25,731 nucleotides of DNA from Candidatus Neomicrothrix sp. UBA672 (GTDB lineage Bacteria; Actinomycetota; Acidimicrobiia; Acidimicrobiales; MedAcidi-G1): NCBI GenBank assembly GCA_002299135.1, contig DBNM01000070.1, forward strand, positions 1 to 25,731, given 5' to 3'. The position numbers were made by a program, and so were the translations under genes. This document shows, one piece after another, positions 13,288 through 20,872 of the stretch (within the stretch, counting starts at the first letter, position 1; the number at the start of each line of letters is the position of its first letter). The notes under the pieces were generated by a model. It saw only the letters and a program-made list of their open reading frames with translations. It made no database searches and was not told where the DNA came from.

Positions 13288-15021
13288 ATGGAAAACTGGA
13301 TTACAGATAGCCCATTTAATGAAAGATTTCGTTATTACACACGTGGAAATGCAGATGAAGTAGGACCAGATCCTTGGAGCCCCCTAGGTTGGACAATGGC
13401 TTGGGAGAAAGGTTGCTGTCCTGGAGTCGCAGGCGGATATGTGGAGTATGGGGTTTTTGATCTAGACGAATTTCCCCACGAGGCACGTAGTACTTTTGGA
13501 CTTTGGGGGGGATATTTCTACAACTGTCTTTCAATGACCTGGGTTTTTGGAGTTCGAATGCCTGGAGCCACTCCGGAGGCAATAAATAAAGCATATTTCG
13601 GCGAACGTTCCGATGTTCCCGAATATGAAGAACACCCTGAAGATATTAAAGAAGAAGCTGAGGAATTGGTGGCTGAAAGTATGGCCTGGGTAATGAGCAC
13701 CAATGATTATCCAATGATGGAAGAAAGATCCAAAGTGGCTCGAGAGACTGTGAAAAATCGTCCGAATCATAGTGAGTCGTCTGATGAGGAACTGGTCGAG
13801 TATGCGCGTGAGATGGTTGAGTTGCTTGAATACGTCTGGGTGCCATCTTGTGTAGCCGCACTAGCTTGTTCGCTTGGACCAGGTGCAGTTCAGGCTATTT
13901 GTGATGGAATCGGACGTTCGGATGATGCAGTGAAACTAATGTCAGCAGTTGGAGATGTTGAATCTGCTGAGGCTTCATTTCGTATGTGGGACTTGAGTAG
14001 AATCATCCGAAATTCAGAGGAACTTTCACTTATTTTTGATGACGGCAGTGATGGCGCATTAGGAAAAATAAAATCTTTGAATTCAGATGACGCAAAAAGT
14101 TTTATTACAAATTGGGAAGAGCTAATTGATGAATGCGGGCATCGTGGACCTAACGAATGGGACATGAGATCACACTCTTGGACGACAAAGCCCGAACTGC
14201 CACTGGGTATGTTGGAGAGGTTACGATTTCAAGAGGATGATAAGTCGCCTCACATCGCATCTGCAGAGTCAGCTAAAACACGAGAAAAACTAACTGTCGA
14301 AGTATTAGACCTCGTAAAAGATGATGAAGAAACCCATGGAAGTCTTGCTGCTGCGATCAAATCTGCTGCTCTTTTCTTTGGATATAGAGAAATGGGAAAA
14401 AATGCGGCCATTCGATCTATCCACGAAGCAAAGTTAGCGATGATGGAGTTAGGTAGAAGAATGGTGGAAGTGGGAGCTATTGATGATCTGCAGCAACTGT
14501 TTATGGTTACTGAATCAGAGCTAGATGGTTTCGTTGCTGATCCTATGTCAATGAGGGACGTCATTTTAGAGAGAGATAAAGATTTTTCTTTTCTTCACGA
14601 AGTCGAACCACCCTACATAGTTGATGGGAAAGTTGGCTTACCACCAATTTCTGAATGGCCGAAGAGAGGTTTAAACAAGTCTGGTCCGGCGGAAGCAGGA
14701 GAGGTGCTTCAAGGTAGTGCTGGCTCACCAGGTATTGCTACCGGTACAGCCCGGGTGATTTTGGATCCAAGTGATGCTTCTTCGCTTGAACCTGGTGATG
14801 TCATGATTGCCCCGACAACTGATCCATCTTGGACGCCGTTATTCATGACAGCTTCAGCTGTTGTGGTAAATGTAGGAGCAGTTGCAAGTCATGCTGCGAT
14901 AGTAAGCAGAGAGCTTGGAATTCCCTGTGCAGTTTCAGTAGCAGATGCCACGGATCGTATAACCGATGGTTCTACTATCACAGTAGATGGCTCAACAGGA
15001 ACCGTAACAATAGACGGGTAA
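13288..15021 (+). CDS. PEP-utilising mobile-domain protein lacking ATP-grasp (copy 1)
   Basis: A 577-aa protein related to the second and third domains of rifampin phosphotransferase/PEP synthase. The N-terminal region opens with RYYTRGNADEVGPDPWSPLG, equivalent to the YTRANVGEV..TPL opening of the central substrate domain; GHRGPNEWDMRSHSW is another landmark of that domain. Residues of about 485-577 form the swivelling PEP-utilising domain with the phospho-accepting histidine H535 in VNVGAVASHAAIVSRELG. The N-terminal ATP-grasp domain that supplies phosphate in the full enzymes is absent, and no stand-alone ATP-grasp gene is in the window. The architecture resembles the PpsA subunit of phenylphosphate synthase, which works with a separate ATP-binding subunit. 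ATG 13288 has AAAGGAAG 6 nt upstream; an in-frame TTG 13282 is rejected. It is paralogous to 23127-24863. Substrate is unknown. Confidence 0.85.
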   Translation: MENWITDSPFNERFRYYTRGNADEVGPDPWSPLGWTMAWEKGCCPGVAGGYVEYGVFDLDEFPHEARSTFGLWGGYFYNCLSMTWVFGVRMPGATPEAINKAYFGERSDVPEYEEHPEDIKEEAEELVAESMAWVMSTNDYPMMEERSKVARETVKNRPNHSESSDEELVEYAREMVELLEYVWVPSCVAALACSLGPGAVQAICDGIGRSDDAVKLMSAVGDVESAEASFRMWDLSRIIRNSEELSLIFDDGSDGALGKIKSLNSDDAKSFITNWEELIDECGHRGPNEWDMRSHSWTTKPELPLGMLERLRFQEDDKSPHIASAESAKTREKLTVEVLDLVKDDEETHGSLAAAIKSAALFFGYREMGKNAAIRSIHEAKLAMMELGRRMVEVGAIDDLQQLFMVTESELDGFVADPMSMRDVILERDKDFSFLHEVEPPYIVDGKVGLPPISEWPKRGLNKSGPAEAGEVLQGSAGSPGIATGTARVILDPSDASSLEPGDVMIAPTTDPSWTPLFMTASAVVVNVGAVASHAAIVSRELGIPCAVSVADATDRITDGSTITVDGSTGTVTIDG

Positions 15022-15033
15022 AGTTTACGAAAT

Positions 15034-15870
15034 TCAATCAGTGAAATAGCCACCGTCAGGGTGCAGAATCTCTCCTGTCATATAGGAAGATTCGTCAGAT
15101 GCAAGGAAGAGAGCAGTATTTGCTACTTCAATGGGAAGACCTCTTCGACCCATGGGAACACTCTTCAGCGTTTCCTCGACTCTTTCAGGAGGGGCAATTT
15201 CAAAAATAGTAGTCATGTGAGTTTCAATAAAACCCGGTCCGATAGCGTTCACTCGAATATTTTCAGGAGCAAGTTCGCGCGCAGCTTTTTTAGTAAGCAT
15301 CCAAACTCCAGCTTTTGAAACGACATAAGGAGTTGGTCCTGCATCTGGATGTTTTGCAGCAATTGATGCAAGAGTAATGATTGAACCACCCTTACCTTGG
15401 TCAATCATTATTGATGCTGCAGCCTGTAAAGCAAAATAGGTTCCTGTTAAATTGACATCTATAACTTTTTGCCATTCTTCAAGACTTCCATCTACAAATT
15501 GTTGAGCTGGGTTTTCAATTTCCTGAGCTCGTTTTATTGCCATTTTAACTTCGGCTTCTCGGTCACCTGAAAGATAGTCCTGATGGGTAATGCCAGCGGC
15601 AGTAACCAGAACGTCAATTGATCCAAATTCTGTTACAGCCGCTTCGATCATTTCTTGGTTGTTGAGACGATTTACTGCATCGAGATTTACAAATATTGCT
15701 CTTCCTCCAGCATCTTCGATCATTTTCACAGTTTCCACTCCAGCCTCTTCGAGCAGGTCTGCAACAACGATTCCCTTTGCTCCTTCTTCAGTAAAACGTA
15801 GAGCCGTAGCTCTTCCTAGACCATTTGCACCACCAGTTATTACGGCTACTTTTTCATTCATTCTTGCCAT
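15034..15870 (-). CDS. Short-chain dehydrogenase/reductase (SDR) with insertion
   Basis: A 278-aa classical SDR: cofactor motif VITGGANGLGRA, VTAAGITH (NNAG equivalent), the catalytic serine in ITLASIAAKH, Tyr and Lys in YVVSKAG, and IGPGFIETHMT. It is slightly longer than its relatives because about 20 extra residues (around REAEVKMAIKRAQEIENPAQ) sit between the NAG motif and the helix that normally follows. This may shape the substrate pocket and resembles mycofactocin-type or other actinobacterial carveol-type SDRs that carry an insertion, though I cannot confirm membership. ATG 15870 is the start; TAAGGT lies 6 nt upstream without a ribosome binding site. It is divergent from the P450 at 15931 and ends 12 nt from the convergent PEP-utilising gene. 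Confidence 0.88.
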   Translation of the reverse strand: MARMNEKVAVITGGANGLGRATALRFTEEGAKGIVVADLLEEAGVETVKMIEDAGGRAIFVNLDAVNRLNNQEMIEAAVTEFGSIDVLVTAAGITHQDYLSGDREAEVKMAIKRAQEIENPAQQFVDGSLEEWQKVIDVNLTGTYFALQAAASIMIDQGKGGSIITLASIAAKHPDAGPTPYVVSKAGVWMLTKKAARELAPENIRVNAIGPGFIETHMTTIFEIAPPERVEETLKSVPMGRRGLPIEVANTALFLASDESSYMTGEILHPDGGYFTD

Positions 15871-15876
15871 GACTTA

Positions 15877-15924
15877 ACCTTACATCGGCTTCAAGTCGAC
15901 TTCTGTATCAAGATTGCGTAGCCT
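15877..15924. promoter_or_regulatory. Candidate divergent leaderless promoter pair (SDR / P450)
   Basis: In the 60-bp gap between divergent genes, the minus strand has TAAGGT (15877-15882) 6 nt before the SDR ATG and the plus strand has TAGCCT (15919-15924) 6 nt before the P450 ATG. Neither gene has a ribosome binding site. The -35 regions are not convincing, so this is a pattern-based call. Confidence 0.35.
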
Positions 15925-15930
15925 ACTGGT

Positions 15931-17211
15931 ATGACTATTGAAGAAACCGAACATGAAGAAGAGTCTGTATCGCTAGAGCATGAATGCCCTGTAACAACAA
16001 GTTTTATGGAACATAAGGTTCAGAGTGAACCTTGGGAATTTATCTCAGAACTACATGAGAAATGCCCAGTCCATAAGGTGCCCGAAACAGGAGTTTGGCT
16101 GATGGTTAATTATGAGGCTTCAAAAGAAGCTTTATTGACACCTGAGATTTTCTCCAGCACTGTCCGAGCAGCTGCGGGCCATCAGGCAGAAAAACTTCGA
16201 CTCCACCAAGAAATCTTGAGTAAAGAAGGATGGGGACATGTTTTAACTCTGCAACGCACCGACCCACCTGTGCACACCCACTATCGCAAGCTTATAAATC
16301 GTGTTTTCACTCCTAGAAGGGTCGCTGCTATGGCGCCAAATATTGACTCTGTAGCAAATTCTCTTATTGATGCATTTGAGGAATCAGGAGAATGTGAATT
16401 TGTAAGTGAGTTTGCAATGCCTTTACCAGGAATAATTATTACTGAACAACTGGGTCTTGACAGGAGTCAAATTTACACATTTAAGAAGTGGGCAGATGCA
16501 ATGCTTGCACCTTCAATGCGACTTCTTACAGAAGAAGAAGTTAGAGAAGTGGCGGAAATAGAGTTAGAAGCTCAAAGACATTTTGCACAAGAGTTTGAAA
16601 AAAGACGTGAAAACCCTTCAGATGATTTGATTTCCGCACTAGTTCATTCACATGAAGAGGGTGAAGAACCACTTACAACTGCTGAGTTGCAAAACTTGAT
16701 GCACCAGTTAATTACCGGAGGTTTTGAAACCACGACTAGTGCATTGGCACACGGGATTTGGTTATTGATTGAATACCCAGAAACACAAAAATTGCTTAGA
16801 AGCAAGCCTGAACTTCTAGAAAACTTTATAGAAGAAGCTCTAAGATTTTGGAGTCCAGTTCAAGGTTTGGCACGTATGACTACCGAAGATACAGAGGTTT
16901 GCGGCACAACTATTCCTTCTGGATCTATGGTTTCAGTTCGGTACGGCGCGGCGAACCGTGATCCAGAACAGTTCAAAAATCCAGAAGAATTTGATATTAC
17001 ACGAAATGATAATGGTGGACATTTAGCTTTTGGATTTGGTGCACATTTTTGTCCCGGAGCTTCTCTTGCTCGTCAAGAATTAAAGAGTGCTTTTACAGCT
17101 TTATTGGAACGTAGTGAATGGTTTGAATTCGCTAAACCGTTATCAGACCCTGCCCATGAACCCAGCTTCTTTTTACTCCCTCTAGAAGAGATGCACATTA
17201 AAATCAGATAG
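15931..17211 (+). CDS. Cytochrome P450 (bacterial class I)
   Basis: A 426-aa soluble P450 with a longer acidic N-terminus (MTIEETEHEEES) than the other P450s here. The B/C-helix region reads LQRTDPPVHTHYRKLINRVFTP, the I-helix motif LITGGFETTTSA replaces the common AGxET with GGFET, ExxR is in EEALRFWSP, and the haem loop LAFGFGAHFCPGASLA carries the cysteine ligand C374. These traits suit CYP families from actinobacteria that oxidise sterols, terpenes or fatty acids, but family number and substrate need a search. It is divergent from an SDR, a common arrangement where the alcohol formed is oxidised further. The next gene is convergent (MaoC), about 70 bp away, and no clear terminator is seen between them. 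Confidence 0.94.
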   Translation: MTIEETEHEEESVSLEHECPVTTSFMEHKVQSEPWEFISELHEKCPVHKVPETGVWLMVNYEASKEALLTPEIFSSTVRAAAGHQAEKLRLHQEILSKEGWGHVLTLQRTDPPVHTHYRKLINRVFTPRRVAAMAPNIDSVANSLIDAFEESGECEFVSEFAMPLPGIIITEQLGLDRSQIYTFKKWADAMLAPSMRLLTEEEVREVAEIELEAQRHFAQEFEKRRENPSDDLISALVHSHEEGEEPLTTAELQNLMHQLITGGFETTTSALAHGIWLLIEYPETQKLLRSKPELLENFIEEALRFWSPVQGLARMTTEDTEVCGTTIPSGSMVSVRYGAANRDPEQFKNPEEFDITRNDNGGHLAFGFGAHFCPGASLARQELKSAFTALLERSEWFEFAKPLSDPAHEPSFFLLPLEEMHIKIR

Positions 17212-17281
17212 AGAAGAAATCTATTCGTTATAAATTTCCATAAGAGTTTCAATTATTTTTCTTAGACCAATTAATCATGTT

Positions 17282-17761
17282 TTAAGAAAATACTGATCGT
17301 GTTATCCATTCAGCCACTAACGCAGGTTTTTCTTCTTCTTCTATTTCAACAGTAATTGTCCGAGTAATATTCACAGCAGCTGGTTCTTTCAACTCCACTG
17401 ATGAAATAATGCTCTGCGCCCTTACTCGTGATCCAGCTAATACAGGATTAATGAAGCGAATTTTTTCAAACCCATAATTGATTCCCATAACTTGGCCTTC
17501 CATTTTAGGCATTTCAACAGGGAGGCTTGTTGTTAGATGAACAAGAAGAGAAAGGGAAAGGAAACCGTGAGCTATTGTCCCACCAAAAGGAGTTTCTGCC
17601 AAAGCTCTTTCTGGGTCGACATGAATGAATTGGTGGTCAATTGTCGCATCAGCAAAAGCATTAATACGATTTTGGTCTACTTCAAACCACTCTCCGAAAC
17701 CTTGATCAGAGCCCTCTAGTTCTTTTAAGTGAGTAAAAGCATTTTGCAAATTTGAAGACAT
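17282..17761 (-). CDS. MaoC-like (R)-specific enoyl-CoA hydratase
   Basis: A 159-aa single hot-dog-fold protein. The hydratase motif D-x4-H is present as D42-HQFI-H47 in DATIDHQFIHVDPERA, followed by FGGTIAHGFLSLSL, the overhanging segment typical of Rv0130/NodN-like MaoC hydratases. It would hydrate trans-2-enoyl-CoA to (R)-3-hydroxyacyl-CoA in the cytoplasm as part of beta-oxidation-like breakdown. ATG 17761 is preceded on the minus strand by GGGAG at suitable spacing. It is divergent from a nitroreductase-family gene. With the CoA-transferase at 19677-20870 it indicates that substrates in this region pass through CoA thioesters. Confidence 0.9.
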   Translation of the reverse strand: MSSNLQNAFTHLKELEGSDQGFGEWFEVDQNRINAFADATIDHQFIHVDPERALAETPFGGTIAHGFLSLSLLVHLTTSLPVEMPKMEGQVMGINYGFEKIRFINPVLAGSRVRAQSIISSVELKEPAAVNITRTITVEIEEEEKPALVAEWITRSVFS

Positions 17762-17847
17762 TGTGACTCCCTCATGAAATATTAAGATTTGTAGTTTCTA
17801 TCATGCCCGATCTAGACACCGTGTGGCTACTAATGAGAATATTGGGT

Positions 17848-18357
17848 ATGGATGCTTATAAGGCTGTTGTAGAAAAACGTGATAAAAGAGAATTTGAGAG
17901 TCGCCCAATTCCTGAAGAAGTTTTATCGAAAGTGCTTCAAGCGACAAGGATGGCAGGGAGCGGTAAGAATAGGCAAACGGGCCGGATTGTAGTTGTAACA
18001 GATCAAGAAGGTAGAAATTCTGTTGCTGATAGTGGAGATTTTGGCGATTGGATAAAAGAAGCTGCAGTTGCATTAGTATTCGCAATTCATTCAGATGGTG
18101 GACTCAGACCAGATTTCGATATAGGCAGAATGGCTCAGAACGCAATGATTGTTGCTAATTCTGAAGGTTTGTCAAGTTGTCCGATGACTGTTTATCGTCA
18201 GCAAGAGCTCAGAAATGCACTAAGTATTCCTGATGAGTACGATGTACCGATGGTTGTAGGTATGGGTTTTGCTACAAATAGTTCTAAAACGTCTCGATCT
18301 CATCCCCGGATACCACTAGAGGACATGGTTTATAGAGGGACTTGGCAGACACCTTAA
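17848..18357 (+). CDS. Nitroreductase-family flavoprotein
   Basis: A 169-aa protein of the FMN-dependent nitroreductase superfamily. The family N-terminal pattern is AYKAVVEKRDKREFESRPIP, equivalent to the usual RRSxRxF phosphate-binding segment. TRMAGSGKNRQTGRIVVV and GRMAQNAMIVANSEGLSSCP follow, the latter matching the hydrophobic helix and GLGSC-type segment near the flavin. ATG 17848 begins exactly where the family usually does; ATG 17803 would add 15 residues and has TAGTTT 5 nt upstream, so it remains possible. Members reduce nitro groups, quinones or enones, or catalyse dehalogenation, and the sequence does not decide. It is divergent from MaoC and precedes the Rieske oxygenase by about 96 bp on the same strand. 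Confidence 0.8.
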   Translation: MDAYKAVVEKRDKREFESRPIPEEVLSKVLQATRMAGSGKNRQTGRIVVVTDQEGRNSVADSGDFGDWIKEAAVALVFAIHSDGGLRPDFDIGRMAQNAMIVANSEGLSSCPMTVYRQQELRNALSIPDEYDVPMVVGMGFATNSSKTSRSHPRIPLEDMVYRGTWQTP

Positions 18358-18395
18358 CTGAATGAAAAGATTTTGTTAGAAGGTTTGTGATAGAA

Positions 18396-18411
18396 GTTAA
18401 ATTTGTTTAAC
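18396..18411. promoter_or_regulatory. Inverted repeat upstream of the Rieske oxygenase (possible operator)
   Basis: GTTAAA-TTTG-TTTAAC is a perfect 6+6 bp inverted repeat. A -10-like TAAAAT (18419-18424) follows, so the repeat would overlap or abut the -35 region. This layout suits a repressor site for the oxygenase/CoA-transferase unit. The -35 match itself is poor, so the call is tentative. Confidence 0.35.
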
Positions 18412-18453
18412 CATAGTTTAAAATTAGAGTACTGATTGTTGGGAGGTGCGAGT

Positions 18454-19641
18454 ATGAGCAAAGAACGTCTAGTAGCTTTCGGTCAAAGAGGGCTTGAGCA
18501 CTTCCAAAATGGGACACAAGACCGTGTAGACCAAATCTTTCAGGTTCCAGCTGAAAATTACACAAATTCCGATAAATGGAATTTAGAAATGGAAAATGTT
18601 TTTCGTCGGTTGCCTCTTGTTTTGAGTTGCTCATCAGAACTCAGTGAACCGGGTTCCTATCACTCAATTGAGGTTTTAGGAGTTCCTGTTTTAGTAACCC
18701 GAGGGGAAGACAGAGTTATAAGAGCATTTCTAAACTCTTGTACGCATAGAGGAGCAATGGTTGTTCCAGAGGGAACAGGATCTTCGAGACGTCATGCTTG
18801 CCCCTATCACGCATGGACATACAACTCTAAAGGTGAGTTAGTTGGAGTTTATGAAGAAGAACACTTTGGTCAAATTGATTATGATTGCAACGGTTTAGTT
18901 GAGCTTCCTTGTGATGAACGTGCTGGACTAATTTGGGTGACTCTAAATACCAACCCAGTAGTTGATATTGACACTTTCTTATGCGGCTATGGAGAAATGT
19001 TGGAATACCTCGGCTTAGCTGATTGTCATGTAGTTGGCAGACAAGTAATTGAAGGGCCGAATTGGAAAATTGCATACGATGGCTATCTAGATCTATACCA
19101 TCTTCCGGTCTTACACAGAAATACTTTTGGACCTGAAGGAGGCGGCCATGCAGTCTATGACTCATGGGGGCCACACCAGAGAGCAACAAGACCCGATGTT
19201 TATTTTTCAAAACTTGAAGGAAGAGATGAAGATGATTGGCTAATCTCGGAGTTAGTTGGTGGGGTGTGGACAATTTTCCCTCATGTTTCAATCGCCGGTT
19301 TTGATGCGAATGGAAAGATATACATGCTTTCGCAGTTATTTCCAGGAGCAACACCAGGAAGTTCGAAAACGATTCAAACTTTTCTACACACTCAACCACC
19401 AGATGACGAACAGGCTGATTTAGTTAAAAAACAAATGGATTTTTTGCGCATTGTTGTTGAAGATGAAGATTATTTCACAGGTCTTCGTTTACAAAGAGCT
19501 TTAAATACCGGAATGAAAGAATTTGTAAATTTTGGTCTGAATGAAGGTGGAGGTCAACGATTTCATCAGTTTCTAGAAAAAATGTTAAATACAACTAATG
19601 ATGAGGTCTCCACTTTCTTGAAAGATTCAGCAGAGAAGTAG
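18454..19641 (+). CDS. Rieske-type aromatic-ring-hydroxylating oxygenase, alpha subunit
   Basis: A 395-aa Rieske non-haem iron oxygenase. The N-terminal Rieske [2Fe-2S] domain has C96-T-H98 (NSCTHRGA), 17 intervening residues, and C116-x2-H119 (ACPYHAW). The C-terminal catalytic domain has the iron motif D213-x2-H216-x4-H221 in GYLDLYHLPVLH. These are the standard spacings for oxygenases that hydroxylate, dihydroxylate or demethylate aromatic or cyclic substrates. ATG 18454 follows GGGAGGTG (18439-18446) at 7 nt; an in-frame codon at 18436 lies ahead of that site and is rejected. No beta subunit, ferredoxin or reductase follows, so it may be an alpha-only enzyme using shared electron carriers. 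It sits 35 nt upstream of the CoA-transferase, a probable operon. Confidence 0.94.
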   Translation: MSKERLVAFGQRGLEHFQNGTQDRVDQIFQVPAENYTNSDKWNLEMENVFRRLPLVLSCSSELSEPGSYHSIEVLGVPVLVTRGEDRVIRAFLNSCTHRGAMVVPEGTGSSRRHACPYHAWTYNSKGELVGVYEEEHFGQIDYDCNGLVELPCDERAGLIWVTLNTNPVVDIDTFLCGYGEMLEYLGLADCHVVGRQVIEGPNWKIAYDGYLDLYHLPVLHRNTFGPEGGGHAVYDSWGPHQRATRPDVYFSKLEGRDEDDWLISELVGGVWTIFPHVSIAGFDANGKIYMLSQLFPGATPGSSKTIQTFLHTQPPDDEQADLVKKQMDFLRIVVEDEDYFTGLRLQRALNTGMKEFVNFGLNEGGGQRFHQFLEKMLNTTNDEVSTFLKDSAEK

Positions 19642-19676
19642 TATCAACAAATACAAACAAATAAAGGGGAGATGAT

Positions 19677-20870
19677 ATGACAGGACCTTTAGAAGGAATT
19701 CGTGTTGTGGATCTTACACAAGTTGTTTCTGGGCCTTTTGCTACCATGTTGCTTGCTGATCAAGGAGCTGAGGTAGTGAAAGTAGAGCCACTTGGGATAG
19801 GAGGCGATGTAACGAGGTTGCCCTCATTCGCAAAAGCCGGAATTTCAGCTCTTTTTGTTAACAACAATCGTGGTAAGCGTTCTTTAGCGGTTGACCTCAC
19901 GAAAGAAGAGGGCAAGCAGATTGTCATTGACTTAGTAGAAAAAGCTGATGTCTTCATCCAGAATTTTCGTCCAGGAGCTATCGAACGTTTAGGTCTCAGC
20001 TATGACGAATTAAAAGCAGTGAATCCAAAGTTGATTTACTGTTCAATAAGTGGCTTTGGCCCAGATGGACCATACTCAGACAGACCTGTTTTAGATCCAG
20101 TTATACAAGGCTTAACTAGTATGGTCAGCCGTCAATTAAATCCACAGATTCCGTTTCCAGATTTGGTGAGAAATCTTGTTGCAGATAAAAGCACTGCTTT
20201 TACATCTGCTCAAGCAATTACGGCAGCTCTTTTTTCACGCGAAAGAACAGGGGAGGGGCAGTTTTTGCAAATTCCTATGCTTGATTCATGTCTGTATTTT
20301 TTCTGGGTTGACGGCATGATGGATCTAACGATGTTGGACGAAGATGTAAGCCCTGGCATCACACTCGCAAAGGTATACAGCATTACCAATACTTCAGATG
20401 GTCAACTTATTTACTTTGCAGCTAGTGACAAACAAAGATTCGGGCTTTTACGTGCCTTGGGAAGAGATGAGCTTTGTGAAGATGAAAGATTTAGCAGTTT
20501 GGCAGCAATTTCTAATCCAGAAAATTTCGCTGCATTAGGGGAGATCGTTGCAAAGGAATTTGAAAAAGTTACCAATGATGAAATCATCCCAAAGCTTATA
20601 GAGCATCAAGTTCCATGTGGACCTATTTTGGAGGGTGAAGAAACACTAGAAGACCCTCAGGTTCTACATAATGAAGTATTGAGAATTTGGGAACATCCAG
20701 AAGCAGGAAAAATCCGACAACCAGTCCCTGCAGCTAGATTTTCGGATACACCAGCGGAAATGCGAGAGTCGGCAGCATTATTAGGGCAGCATAACGATGA
20801 AATATTGGGTGAGCTAAACCGAGATAAGGAAACAATTGACAGACTTCGGGCAGAAGAGGTTATTCTTTAA
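19677..20870 (+). CDS. Class III CoA-transferase (CaiB/BaiF family)
   Basis: A 397-aa family III acyl-CoA transferase, the usual length. It begins with the hallmark LEGIRVVDLTQVVSGPFATMLLADQGAEVVKVEP, written here in part as GPFATMLLADQGAEVVKVEP, and continues NNNRGKRSLAVDL, FIQNFRPGAIERLG and SGFGPDGPY. The catalytic aspartate is D140 in PVLDPVIQG. It would move CoA from a donor thioester to a carboxylic acid, activating a substrate without ATP. ATG 19677 follows GGGGAG. It is probably co-transcribed with the Rieske oxygenase, suggesting an acid substrate that is activated or an intermediate that is trapped. Its stop is only 2 nt from the stop of the convergent molybdopterin oxidoreductase. 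Confidence 0.93.
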   Translation: MTGPLEGIRVVDLTQVVSGPFATMLLADQGAEVVKVEPLGIGGDVTRLPSFAKAGISALFVNNNRGKRSLAVDLTKEEGKQIVIDLVEKADVFIQNFRPGAIERLGLSYDELKAVNPKLIYCSISGFGPDGPYSDRPVLDPVIQGLTSMVSRQLNPQIPFPDLVRNLVADKSTAFTSAQAITAALFSRERTGEGQFLQIPMLDSCLYFFWVDGMMDLTMLDEDVSPGITLAKVYSITNTSDGQLIYFAASDKQRFGLLRALGRDELCEDERFSSLAAISNPENFAALGEIVAKEFEKVTNDEIIPKLIEHQVPCGPILEGEETLEDPQVLHNEVLRIWEHPEAGKIRQPVPAARFSDTPAEMRESAALLGQHNDEILGELNRDKETIDRLRAEEVIL

Positions 20871-20872
20871 AG

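Noticed and set aside
18827..19399. A 190-codon open frame on the minus strand
   Set aside because: It lies inside the Rieske oxygenase gene, whose Rieske and iron motifs are intact; the shadow product has no motif.
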